The notes beneath the pieces are model-generated. The model made no database searches, was not told the DNA's origin, and saw only the letters and a list, made by a program, of their open reading frames with translations. A stretch of DNA of 64,000 nucleotides from Thermoactinomyces sp. DSM 45892 (GTDB lineage: Bacteria; Bacillota; Bacilli; Thermoactinomycetales; Thermoactinomycetaceae). Location: assembly GCF_900107305.1 (NCBI RefSeq), contig NZ_FNPL01000014.1, positions 1 through 64,000 on the forward strand. The letters run 5' to 3'. Positions 56,001 through 63,536 of this stretch are shown one piece after another. The position numbers and the translations under genes were made by a program. Position 1 is the stretch's first letter; every line of letters begins with the position of its first letter.

Positions 56001-56331
56001 AAATTCTACCAACACAAAAAAATCTCCTAAATCTCAAAAAGTAGATCCCTCTGATAAAGTTACTACAGAAAAGATTGCCCCTTCTAATAAAAAAGATATC
56101 TCGCAGGAAGCAGACCCCTCTGATGAAATCATGACAGCAGAAATCACTTCTTCTAATAAAGGAGATACCTCGCAGGAAACAGACTCCTCTGATGAAATCA
56201 TGACAGCAGAAATCACTTCTTCTAATAAAGGAGATACCTCGCAGGAAGCAGGCTCCTCTGATGAAATCATGACAGCAGAAATCACTTCTTCTAATAAAAA
56301 AGATCGTTCAACCAAGTCGAAGTGGGATTAG
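53083..56331 (+). CDS. Giant decapeptide-repeat protein, WIAG-tail-like
   Basis: 1082 residues from ATG 53083, 9 nt after AAAGGAG; an upstream GTG at 53029 has no ribosome site. Basic N-terminus (MKNRKRKSGSVKRT), then a low-complexity part with KSEDLPKPIHT repeated. From ~150 to ~850 there are about 70 copies of a 10-residue unit [A/S][I/V]xxx[H/K][I/L]xxx, e.g. AITEELIAPKTVGTSHIQKG. Then comes a small C-terminal domain with ISGYISWIATVP, like the WIAG-tail domain of spore proteins. A Ser/Asp/Glu-rich tail has three 22-residue repeats. No signal peptide. Likely a spore-surface/coat structural protein with a solenoid shape; partly inferred. Confidence 0.75.
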   Translation: MKNRKRKSGSVKRTLFPNIAFDGNEPIIEPHYPPPSEEQRLVTLDLSNKKSSNWRPLKEKKHTNNEPSSEEKPDLSDYDLSQELSLPTGQSKSEDLPKPIHTCKSEELPKPIHTRKPKIIPSPPGTTRLSIKDQIQIHSSKEPYLYTNDLTDGIITTEKIANQAVNASKIRRGAIHREHLINELIDEFKIASEAITSSKIAPKSIRQEHLAEEMITGDHIKKETITTKHVQPRSIQSNLLADRSIDSSKIQEYAILAQHIAPGHIEGEHISEQAISSEQIKNGSISTVHLTNQAVNHAKLAHSSVSAEKIQSNAVHNSHIQEGAITGNKISDHSISTNHLTHQLIHEQHLHNQAVTAEKIADLSIQPEHLVDHSIQTRHLSYQAIHTPHIANQAITHDLIAPESIDEGMIQDKCIQHYHLSPNIIHEEHLTSEIIGKNHIQPQSIMEQHIRNQSISGAKLIDLSITASKLSPESISTSKLINLSVTTEKIADKAINGEKIVDKSIRGEHIIPSSIQSSHIHESAVNAKSIAHKAIQAEHIDHAAIREDHIAPHTIGIKHMQENSITEKIIAPKSIGTDHIQEKTISEELIAPDSIHTYHIQDEAITDKLIAPDSVGTSHMKKEAITEELIAPKTVGTSHIQKGAITEELIAPNSIYTHHIQMESISEELIAPESIRTNHMKDEAITEKLIAPDSISTRHIQEEAITDKLIAPYAIHTEHMQEETITDKLIAPDSIDTKHMKKESITEELIAPDSIGTYHIQHGAITESHIAQHSIQSSHLAEESITEDSLSNRSISSRHVQPDSIQSSHITNYSIITEKIAPHAIQSLHLKDFSINENHVQPGAIQYSHLSPQLKEQIEPSVFSGICPFTLDKNQKSIQIHIPFSVADDYIVVAMTDQPSCFASLDQKSSHTFTLRVQHVGTKSSTSISGYISWIATVPTHASTHDATEDLLREVVEISSTSHIQENKPKSGKNSTNTKKSPKSQKVDPSDKVTTEKIAPSNKKDISQEADPSDEIMTAEITSSNKGDTSQETDSSDEIMTAEITSSNKGDTSQEAGSSDEIMTAEITSSNKKDRSTKSKWD
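53358..53429 (+). repeat. Two 36-bp direct repeats
   Basis: KSEDLPKPIHT and KSEELPKPIHT are encoded by nearly identical 36-bp units in the N-terminal part of the repeat protein. Confidence 0.7.
53530..55650 (+). repeat. 30-bp period coding repeats (decapeptide array)
   Basis: A 10-codon period runs for ~2.1 kb, with positions 2, 6 and 7 conserved (Ile/Val, His/Lys, Ile/Leu). Units at ~54.7-55.4 kb alternate in pairs of two types (SIxTxHIxxx / AITEELIAPx), i.e. a 60-bp higher-order repeat. Confidence 0.85.
56110..56300 (+). repeat. 66-bp tandem repeats in the tail
   Basis: Three nearly identical 66-bp units encode SSDEIMTAEITSSNKGDTSQ-type segments. Confidence 0.85.
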
Positions 56332-56345
56332 ATCTACCATTTTAA

Positions 56346-56391
56346 AGACCAAAGCAGTTTCGTAATGATCGAAACTACTTCGGTCTTTTTC
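56346..56391 (+). terminator. Terminator after the repeat protein
   Basis: Imperfect long stem AGACCAAAGCAGTTTCG / CGAAACTACTTCGGTCT followed by TTTTT. Confidence 0.85.
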
Positions 56392-56400
56392 TCATCAAAG

Positions 56401-56440
56401 AGACAGGGCCATGTAGAGTATATCCTGCATGGCCCTGTCT
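56401..56440. terminator. Bidirectional terminator, spoVR side
   Basis: Stem AGACAGGGCCATG / CATGGCCCTGTCT, T run on the plus strand. It lies just past the spoVR stop on the minus strand. Confidence 0.85.
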
Positions 56441-56445
56441 TTTTA

Positions 56446-57858
56446 TCACACATATCGCCGAATCACTTTTTTCCCATTAAAACTAAAAATCACATTCCGC
56501 TTCTCTACAATCGTCTCCATATGAACCGCCTTACCCCAAATCGCATAGACATGAGGTAATGTTTTTTCTAGATACTTTACATCTAATTCTACTCCCTCAA
56601 ATCGATGAGCGAGTAATAACTCCCCACTACTCTGATAATCCCCATCTTTCACTAAAATAACAGGACTCCCTCCATTAATCCGGCTTGCAACTAGCTGTTC
56701 ACGCACGTTTTCCCACGCAGTATCCGTAACAATCCATTCGTTCCCTTTCTTCTCGTATACATATAAGTCCAAGTCCTCCACTAATTTCTTCGTTAGATAG
56801 TTCCGGATAAAAGAAAGATCTGAATCAAATTCTCTCACTTCAAAGATTTTCTTACGTCCACTCCCTGGAACTCTTCTATATAAATCTTGCTCTTCTCTCG
56901 TCGGATAATCCCATCTCTGTTCAATATCCTCAAACATCTTCAGTCCCAAATAGTACGGATTCAGCGAAGTCGAAGAAGGCTGAATCACGGAGGCATTTAG
57001 CTTCGCAAATTCGATCGTCTCTGCCTCATTCAGATCTAACTCTCTCATAATCCGGATATGCCAGTAGGAAGCCCATCCTTCGTTCATCACTTTGGTTTCA
57101 ATCTGTGGCCAGAAGTACAGCATCTCTTCCCGCATGATGGTTAAGATATCCTGCTGCCACTCCGTCAGGCCCGGACTATGACTCATAAGGAATAATAGAA
57201 GATCTTTTTGTGGATGCTCAGGAAATGTCTTTTTCAATGGTTCATTGGTGGAAGGTTTTGCTGGTAACTTAGGAGAGTCTAAATTCCATAAATCATCATA
57301 AGGAGTCGTCTTACTAGTAGGTGGATTTGCTTTAGAAGGGGATGGCTTTCGTTCCGATTTCCATAACGCGGGGTCAATATGCTCTTGAATCGCTAAGACA
57401 TGATCGATAAAAGTCTCCACTTCCTCTTTGCCATACCGCAACTCATACTCACGAATTCGATCGGAGCTAGCAGACATCCGCTCCATCATATCTCTCGATG
57501 TATTACCAAAGCGAGCGTTATTCTTGAAAAAGTCACTATGCGCGAGGACATGCGCTACAATCAGTTTATTTTGAAGCAAGCTGTTTCCTTTTAATAAGAA
57601 GGCATAGCATGGATTTGTATTAATCACCAATTCATAGATCTTACTTAGATTAAAGTCATACTGCATCTTCATCTTGTGATACATCTTGCCGAAGCTCCAG
57701 TGAGAAAAACGGGTCGGCATCCCATACGCCCCAAATGTATATAGAATGTCAGCCGGACAAATCTCATATCTCATCGGAAAGAAATCAAGTCCAAATCCTT
57801 CTGCGATTTCCGTTATCTCCGCAATTGCCTTTTCAAGAGCTTTTTTTTCATGAGTCAT
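56446..57858 (-). CDS. spoVR: SpoVR family protein
   Basis: About 470 residues; Bacillus SpoVR is ~468 and takes part in spore cortex formation, with unknown biochemistry. Family signatures: [20 protein letters not shown] near the N-terminus, [32 protein letters not shown] (~255) and [14 protein letters not shown]. The C-terminal part contains [15 protein letters not shown] 57858 has AAAGGG upstream; the earlier ATG at 57879 has no site. Single gene. Supports a spore-forming host. Confidence 0.94.
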   Translation of the reverse strand: MTHEKKALEKAIAEITEIAEGFGLDFFPMRYEICPADILYTFGAYGMPTRFSHWSFGKMYHKMKMQYDFNLSKIYELVINTNPCYAFLLKGNSLLQNKLIVAHVLAHSDFFKNNARFGNTSRDMMERMSASSDRIREYELRYGKEEVETFIDHVLAIQEHIDPALWKSERKPSPSKANPPTSKTTPYDDLWNLDSPKLPAKPSTNEPLKKTFPEHPQKDLLLFLMSHSPGLTEWQQDILTIMREEMLYFWPQIETKVMNEGWASYWHIRIMRELDLNEAETIEFAKLNASVIQPSSTSLNPYYLGLKMFEDIEQRWDYPTREEQDLYRRVPGSGRKKIFEVREFDSDLSFIRNYLTKKLVEDLDLYVYEKKGNEWIVTDTAWENVREQLVASRINGGSPVILVKDGDYQSSGELLLAHRFEGVELDVKYLEKTLPHVYAIWGKAVHMETIVEKRNVIFSFNGKKVIRRYV

Positions 57859-58010
57859 CAGCAATCGATCCCTTTCCATGTAGGTTTTATACCGCTCATA
57901 TCAGGTCCATCGATCCTATCAACACACATCACTATCTTTCTAAATATTATAACAAAAATAGAACAGTCTTGACATACAGTGCTAATCTCTTTCTTACCAA
58001 AAAGTTAACA

Positions 58011-58039
58011 TTGACATCGAAATAGACGAGGAGTATAAT
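58011..58039 (+). promoter_or_regulatory. mgtE promoter
   Basis: TTGACA - 17 nt - TATAAT, a full sigma-A consensus, 30-35 nt upstream of the M-box riboswitch. Confidence 0.9.
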
Positions 58040-58071
58040 TTCCGTGTCGTATAGACAATTTTATATTTTGT

Positions 58072-58235
58072 CTCTATTAGGTGAGGCTCCTATACGGAGA
58101 GACGCTACTGCCCAGCAATGTCGAGAGACGCCAATGGGTCAACAGGAAAGATCGGAGAGAAGGTCTTTCTTAATGTAGCTGGTCATGAAGACCTATGCCG
58201 TATAGTGCCAAAGCTCAAATGAGGGGGACAACTAG
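58072..58235 (+). ncRNA. M-box (ykoK) magnesium riboswitch
   Basis: The known M-box consensus is readable along the leader: TTAGGTGAGGCTCCTATACG, then GACGCTACTGCCCAGCAATGTCG, GACGCCAATGGGTCAACAGG (each a conserved block), TAATGTAGCTGGTCATG, ACCTATGCCGTATAGTGCC and AAGCTC. The M-box binds Mg2+ and, in Bacillus, turns off transporter expression at high Mg2+ by favouring a terminator. A terminator-like hairpin follows at 58292-58330 and mgtE next. Best supported RNA element in the window. Confidence 0.95.
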
Positions 58236-58291
58236 GGATTCGTTCTATTTGCTATTGCTATTTTCACAGCATTTTTAGGACCCATCTCTCT

Positions 58292-58330
58292 TAAAAACCC
58301 TCATCAAATGGATTGAGAGTTTTTTTTATT
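58292..58330 (+). terminator. Expression-platform terminator of the M-box
   Basis: AAAAACCCTCA / TGAGAGTTTTTTTT hairpin ~55 nt after the aptamer and before the mgtE ribosome site. Probably the Mg2+-dependent off switch. Confidence 0.75.
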
Positions 58331-58358
58331 CTATGCCTTTTGTGAGGAGGGGAACTAT

Positions 58359-59708
58359 ATGGACTACAACTTCATACAAAATCGAATTCAAACCGTACTT
58401 GACACTAGCCCGAATTCAACTGAGTTATTAGAGATAATCCAACCACTACAGCCATACGATATCTCGCAAGTTATCAGTCATCTAGAGGGGCCAGAGCAAC
58501 TGAAACTGATTCCAAGCCTACCTATACCGATGGCCGCAGAATCAATCGAATACCTAGAACCCGAGGTGCAGTACAACATTCTTCAGCATCTCGACAACTC
58601 CATTTCTTCCTTATTATTGAAACAAATGTCTAGTGATGCAGTCGTAGATACATTGCTTGCAATCCATCCGTACCAAGCGGAACGCCTCTTACGCCTGTTA
58701 TCAGAAGAATACCGTCTACAAATTAATAAACTGATGTCTTACCCAGAATATACAGCCGGAAGTCTCATGACCGTTGACTATATCTCCGCTAGGGCATACT
58801 GGAGCTGTGATCGCACCCTAGAGCATATTCGAAAGGTAGGACATGAAGCGGAAATCGTTTCTTATATCTATGTGACCAATGTTCGGGGTGAATTAGTAGG
58901 AGTCGCCTCCTTAAAAGAAATCATTTTAGCTAGCCGAGACACTACCATCGGAGCCATCGCAACAGCTGAGCTCATTTCTGCACCCGCTGAGATGGAGCAA
59001 GAAGAAGTAGCGAAAATCTTATCCCGCTATGATTTATATGCACTACCCGTCGTGGATACCCAAAAACGTCTCGTTGGCATTATCACACACGATGATGTAG
59101 TAGATGTATTAGAAGAAGAAGCGACAGAAGACTTCCAAAAACTCGGAGGTAGTCAGCCACTAGAAGAGCCTTATTTCAAAGCAACTGTCTGGAATCTCTA
59201 TAGCAAACGGATTATATGGCTACTCATTTTATTTGCAGGAGGAGCCTACACATCAACTGTGATCGAATCCTACCAATCCGCTCTAAATCAAGTCGTAGCT
59301 CTCTCCTTCTTTATCCCGCTCCTCACAGGGACAGGTGGGAACACAGGCTCACAGATCGTCACGACTCTCGTCCGAGCGCTCGGAGTAGGAGAAGTCCACT
59401 TTTCAGATGTGTTTCGCGTGATTCGGAAAGAGTTAATCACAGGATCCCTCATAGGAGTCTCTCTTGGAATCATCGCATTAGCCCGATCATGGATGATGGG
59501 CGTAGATATCAATGTGACCTATGTCGTTGCAGTCTCTGCCTTATGTATCGTACTTTGGTCATCACTGGTATCCTCATTTTTACCACTCATGCTTCATCGT
59601 CTCAAAATCGATCCCGCCGTCGTATCAGGTCCACTCATCACGACACTAGTAGATGGAACAGGACTTATCATCTACTTCACAATGGCTCAGATCATTTTGC
59701 ATATCTAA
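58359..59708 (+). CDS. mgtE: Magnesium transporter MgtE
   Basis: 449 residues. Mg2+ channel: an N-terminal helical domain (~1-130), tandem CBS domains (~132-255; TAGSLMTVDYISARAYWSCD, LYALPVVDTQKRLVGI) that close the pore at high Mg2+, a plug helix (EDFQKLGGSQPLEEPYF), and five transmembrane helices (~285-449) with PLLTGTGGNTGSQ lining the pore. GAGGAGG precedes the ATG. Controlled by the M-box riboswitch and a consensus promoter upstream. Confidence 0.96.
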   Translation: MDYNFIQNRIQTVLDTSPNSTELLEIIQPLQPYDISQVISHLEGPEQLKLIPSLPIPMAAESIEYLEPEVQYNILQHLDNSISSLLLKQMSSDAVVDTLLAIHPYQAERLLRLLSEEYRLQINKLMSYPEYTAGSLMTVDYISARAYWSCDRTLEHIRKVGHEAEIVSYIYVTNVRGELVGVASLKEIILASRDTTIGAIATAELISAPAEMEQEEVAKILSRYDLYALPVVDTQKRLVGIITHDDVVDVLEEEATEDFQKLGGSQPLEEPYFKATVWNLYSKRIIWLLILFAGGAYTSTVIESYQSALNQVVALSFFIPLLTGTGGNTGSQIVTTLVRALGVGEVHFSDVFRVIRKELITGSLIGVSLGIIALARSWMMGVDINVTYVVAVSALCIVLWSSLVSSFLPLMLHRLKIDPAVVSGPLITTLVDGTGLIIYFTMAQIILHI

Positions 59709-59748
59709 CTCCCACTAATTATTTTTAAAAACGCATAGGAGTGATCTT

Positions 59749-59811
59749 ATGGACAGTTCCAGTCCTAGGTTGCGATCTAAAATGGATACCAGAAAACAAA
59801 TGGAGAACTAA
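59749..59811 (+). CDS. Possible 20-residue peptide gene after mgtE
   Basis: ATG 59749 is 8 nt after AGGAG and encodes a 20-residue polar, basic peptide (MDSSSPRLRSKMDTRKQMEN). Its stop lies in the stem of the following terminator. It may be a chance frame; only the ribosome site and terminator placement support it. Confidence 0.25.
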   Translation: MDSSSPRLRSKMDTRKQMEN

Positions 59812-59855
59812 CTAGTTGAGAATCATCTCATTCTAAACTGGTGGTTCTCCATTTG
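59800..59855 (+). terminator. Terminator downstream of mgtE
   Basis: TGGAGAAC / GTTCTCCA with inner ACTAGTT / AACTGGT pairing, followed by TTTGTATTT. Confidence 0.7.
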
Positions 59856-59996
59856 TATTTATAAAAAGCGATATTTATTAATTATAATTTTTTAAATTAA
59901 TTTATTTTTTCACCTAATAAAAATTGGTGGTGAATTCCCAACCTTTTGCGTGTATGATATAGCTATAGTTACAACATTAAAGAGGAGGCTTACCTT

Positions 59997-61172
59997 TTGA
60001 AACGTAATTTTCTTACTATTCTCACTGTGTTTGGACTTGTTACCACCACTGCTGTCGGCTGTAATACCGACGCTGGAGGTAATAACACCATCAAAATCGC
60101 AACACAAAGCCCGCTTTCCGGAAGTAGCTCCACCTTAGGGGAAGCGATTAAATTGGGAGCTCAGCTAGCACTGGAAGAAAACCAGGAAAAGTTCAAGAAA
60201 CTGGGCTTTACTCTGCAGCTTGTTCCTTTTGATGATCAAGGAGATCCAAAAGTAGGTGTATCCAACGCACAAAAGTTAGCAGCTGACCAAAATATCCTCG
60301 GGATTGTAGGACACTTAAACTCAGGCGTGGCCATCCCTGCCTCATCCACTTATGAAAACAATTCCATTGCGATGGTTTCACCAGCTAACACAGCTGTTGA
60401 ATTAACTGAACAAGGGAAAAAGTCAGTAAACAGAATCGTGGCACGTGATGATTTCCAAGGGCCTGCCGCTTTTGGATTTGCAACAGACAATCTCAAAGCA
60501 AAAAATATTTTCATTATTCAAGATAAATCAGCCTATGGACAAGGCCTTGCTGAAAACTTCAAAAAAGTAGCCGAGCAGAAACAGGCAAAAATCGTCGCTT
60601 ATGAAGGAATTACATTAGGCGAGCAGGACTTTAGCGGTGTTTTGAACCAAGTAGTAGCTAAAAAACCAGATCTCATCTACTTCGGTGGACTTTATGGAGA
60701 AGGCGGATTACTTGTTAAACAAGCCCGTGAAAAAGGGCTTAATATCCCCGTCATGGGTGGGGACGGTTTCGATAGTTCTGATATGGTCAAAATTGCTGGC
60801 AAAGGGGTAAAAAATACCTTTTACACCTCGGTAGCAGCTGACATCTCCAATACCCCAGAGGGACAAAATTTCGTAAAAAAATACCAAGCAAAATTTGGTG
60901 ACAAGAAATCGGTTCAATCTTTCTCCTACTATGGATATGACAGTATGGGCGTGATCCTCAAGGGCCTCGAAGACTGCATCACGAAAAATGGAAACAAAAA
61001 ACCAACTCGTGAGCAGGTTAGAGATGCGATCCGCGCAGTCCAAGACTATCAAGGAATCGCAACCAAAGTAGGCTTTGATGCGAAAGGCGATAACAAATAC
61101 GCAAAAGTATTCGTCTTCCAATTTGAAGACAAATATCCAGGAAAACAGGTTGGAGCTATAGAGAAACAGTAG
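59997..61172 (+). CDS. livJ: Branched-chain amino-acid ABC transporter, substrate-binding lipoprotein
   Basis: 391 residues from TTG 59997, AGAGGAGG ~9 nt upstream. Lipoprotein signal with lipobox TTAVGC (Cys 22), as in Gram-positive binding proteins. The Leu/Ile/Val-binding type I fold shows IKIATQSPLSG, GAQLALEENQ, VSPANTAVELT and GGDGFDSSDMVKIAG. Sits first in livJ-livH-livM-livG. A terminator after it probably gives it more transcript than the permeases. Exact amino-acid preference is not predictable. Confidence 0.92.
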   Translation: MKRNFLTILTVFGLVTTTAVGCNTDAGGNNTIKIATQSPLSGSSSTLGEAIKLGAQLALEENQEKFKKLGFTLQLVPFDDQGDPKVGVSNAQKLAADQNILGIVGHLNSGVAIPASSTYENNSIAMVSPANTAVELTEQGKKSVNRIVARDDFQGPAAFGFATDNLKAKNIFIIQDKSAYGQGLAENFKKVAEQKQAKIVAYEGITLGEQDFSGVLNQVVAKKPDLIYFGGLYGEGGLLVKQAREKGLNIPVMGGDGFDSSDMVKIAGKGVKNTFYTSVAADISNTPEGQNFVKKYQAKFGDKKSVQSFSYYGYDSMGVILKGLEDCITKNGNKKPTREQVRDAIRAVQDYQGIATKVGFDAKGDNKYAKVFVFQFEDKYPGKQVGAIEKQ

Positions 61173-61185
61173 TCCTTTTTTCGAT

Positions 61186-61217
61186 GAGGTGAAGGATCAC
61201 ACCTTCATCTCTTTTTT
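61186..61217 (+). terminator. Intra-operon terminator between livJ and livH
   Basis: GAGGTGAAGG / CCTTCATCTC (10 bp, one G-T pair) followed by TTTTTT, 13 nt past the livJ stop. Likely leaky, lowering permease expression relative to the binding protein. Confidence 0.8.
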
Positions 61218-61264
61218 ACAAAAAAACTTATAAAACTATACGTTCTAGAAAGGAATTGACCCTT

Positions 61265-62242
61265 ATGCAAGAGATCCTCTCCACACTACCTCAGGTACTC
61301 TTGGACGGTCTGACCCTCGGTGCCATTTATGCAGTTGTTGCTCTTGGATATACCATGGTATATGGAATCTTGGAACTCATCAACTTTGCACACGGTGAGA
61401 TTTTTATGGCGGGAGCCTTCATCGGAACTGCCCTCTTATTTGGCTTTGTAGACATTGGTCTTGCTCTGAACTGGGTAACCTTAATACTTGTTCTCATTTT
61501 TGCTTCTTTCTTAACCGGTGTAATCGGTGTCGGGATTGAACGCGTCGCTTATCGACCCCTTCGAACAGCTCCCAAACTCATTCCTTTGATCTCAGCTGTC
61601 GGAATCTCCTTTATCCTTCAAGATATCGTCCGATTCATCGCAGAGTACAAAACAGGGAACTACATTGTGACAGGACAAACCATCTTTGAAAACAAAATTG
61701 CGATCCCTGCATTTTCGGTAGGTGGATATGAAGTTCATGCATCCGCTGTCAAATCAAACACCTTGATTGTAATCGGAATTGCAGTTCTCATCATGATTGT
61801 ACTTGATATCTTCGTAAACCGTACCAAGTGGGGAATCGCCATGCGTGCCGTCGCTCAAGATCGCGCTACAGCAGCCCTAATGGGAATCAATGTAAATAAA
61901 GTGATCTCACTCACCTTTTTTATTGGCTCGGCGATCGGTGGAGCAACAGGCGTTCTCTATGCTCAGCAGTATGCTACCATTAACCCTTTTATCGGCTTCA
62001 TCCTAGGATTAAAAGCGTTTACCGCTGCTGTTTTAGGAGGAATTGGGAATATCCGTGGAGCCATGTTTGGTGGACTTTTAATTGGATTATTAGAAGTGTT
62101 TGCGGCCGCTAACTTAGGAATTCTGACTGGTGGAGCCCTAGGCGCTGAGTATAAGGACGTATTTGCATTTATCATTCTCATACTAGTCCTCATTTTTAAA
62201 CCTGCAGGCCTCTTTGGTCAAGCAGTAAAAGAGAAAGTGTAG
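61265..62242 (+). CDS. livH: Branched-chain amino-acid ABC transporter permease LivH
   Basis: 325 residues from ATG 61265 with AAAGGA ~10 nt upstream; a TTG at 61256 is too close to it. LivH family: about eight membrane segments, LGAIYAVVALGYTMVYG near the N-terminus, LINFAHGEIFMAGAF, and the EAA-type cytoplasmic loop ending in GAVLGGIGNIRGAMFGG. Forms a heterodimer pore with LivM. Followed by livM with 9 nt between. Confidence 0.93.
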   Translation: MQEILSTLPQVLLDGLTLGAIYAVVALGYTMVYGILELINFAHGEIFMAGAFIGTALLFGFVDIGLALNWVTLILVLIFASFLTGVIGVGIERVAYRPLRTAPKLIPLISAVGISFILQDIVRFIAEYKTGNYIVTGQTIFENKIAIPAFSVGGYEVHASAVKSNTLIVIGIAVLIMIVLDIFVNRTKWGIAMRAVAQDRATAALMGINVNKVISLTFFIGSAIGGATGVLYAQQYATINPFIGFILGLKAFTAAVLGGIGNIRGAMFGGLLIGLLEVFAAANLGILTGGALGAEYKDVFAFIILILVLIFKPAGLFGQAVKEKV

Positions 62243-62251
62243 GTGAAAATC

Positions 62252-63517
62252 ATGAAAAAATTAACTTCTCTCTTCTTAAACAGCCGTACTTTTCAGTCGG
62301 TTCTCATTCTTCTCATTGTCATGTGTACCAGTACCAGTCTCTATCTGATGGATAAATCAGTCACATCCTTTTTACTCTTACTTTTCTCTTTCTTACTTTT
62401 GTACTACACCACCTTTTCCAACTGGATTAAATGGGGCGCTGGTGCCCTAATCGCCTTTGCCGTTATCCCCGTTGCCGCTTCTGGAGGGCCTTCCCAGCAA
62501 GTTTATATGGAAGTCGCCGTCATGGCTGGAATCTATATTGCTATGGCACTGGGGTTAAATATCGTAGTTGGCTTTGCGGGTTTACTCGATTTAGGATTTG
62601 TTGCCTTTTTCGCACTCGGTGCTTATGTGTACGGAATTTTCGCCTCACCACAAGCACAAGCACTCTTTTCAGGCTCCACCATCTTTCCATTAGGAGGCGA
62701 ATCGTTCTGGCTTTTTATTATCGTAGGAGCACTGGTGGCGGCGTTATTTGGAATTATCTTAGGTGTTCCCGTTTTGCGGGTAAAAGGAGATTATCTGGCC
62801 ATTGTTACCTTAGGGTTTGGTGAGATCATCCGCATTGTATTTAATAACTTGGATAAGCCCGTCAATATTACCAACGGAGCACTCGGAATTTCCGGTATCC
62901 CCCAACCCAAACTATTTGGCTTCACGTTTACACAAGCCTCTCACATCTACTTCTTGGTTTTGATTGTCTTAGGATTCGTCATCTACGCCGTTCGACGTTT
63001 TGAAGACTCTAAGTTAGGACGATCGTGGAAAGCCATACGCGAAGACGAGATTGCTTCCCAAGCGATGGGTATTCCCCTCGTAAAAACCAAGTTATGGGCC
63101 TTTGCTCTCGGTGCTTCTTTTTCCGGCATGATGGGTGTTCTCTTTGCCGCAAAAAATCAATTCGTCGATCCTACCAGTTTCACCCTATTAGAGTCTATCA
63201 CTATCTTAGTGATGGTCATCTTAGGCGGAATGGGAAGCGTACCTGGCGTCATCTTAGGTGCCGCGATCATCTCCATTCTCAATCTGCAAATTTTAACTGA
63301 GATCACCCTATTTCTCACCCAAAACCTGCACGTACCTGAGGTATTCTCTCCAGCTAAGATGCAACGTCTATTATTCGGGCTCGTCCTCGTCGGGATCGCC
63401 ATCTTCCGACCCCAAGGTCTCATCCCTGCCAAAAACAAAACATACAAAATCGCCGATCTCAAAGCAAAGCTCACACAGAAAAAAGGGAAATCCAAGGAAA
63501 CTACTACTTCCATCTAA
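62252..63517 (+). CDS. livM: Branched-chain amino-acid ABC transporter permease LivM
   Basis: About 421 residues from ATG 62252 (GTG 62243 possible). About ten membrane segments. Conserved LGLNIVVGFAGLLDLGFVAF, then VPVLRVKGDYLAIVTLGFGE, NITNGALGISGIP, and SVTILVMVILGGMGSVPGV-like sequence near ~330 (actual ITILVMVILGGMGSVPG). A basic C-terminal tail follows. Partner of LivH. Operon member, followed by livG with a 19-nt gap. Confidence 0.92.
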   Translation: MKKLTSLFLNSRTFQSVLILLIVMCTSTSLYLMDKSVTSFLLLLFSFLLLYYTTFSNWIKWGAGALIAFAVIPVAASGGPSQQVYMEVAVMAGIYIAMALGLNIVVGFAGLLDLGFVAFFALGAYVYGIFASPQAQALFSGSTIFPLGGESFWLFIIVGALVAALFGIILGVPVLRVKGDYLAIVTLGFGEIIRIVFNNLDKPVNITNGALGISGIPQPKLFGFTFTQASHIYFLVLIVLGFVIYAVRRFEDSKLGRSWKAIREDEIASQAMGIPLVKTKLWAFALGASFSGMMGVLFAAKNQFVDPTSFTLLESITILVMVILGGMGSVPGVILGAAIISILNLQILTEITLFLTQNLHVPEVFSPAKMQRLLFGLVLVGIAIFRPQGLIPAKNKTYKIADLKAKLTQKKGKSKETTTSI

Positions 63518-63536
63518 ATACTTGGAGGAATCAATC

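Noticed and set aside
59216-59728. 170-codon frame inside mgtE
   Set aside because: Overlaps the transmembrane part of MgtE in another frame; Arg/Ser/His-rich product typical of a shadow frame.
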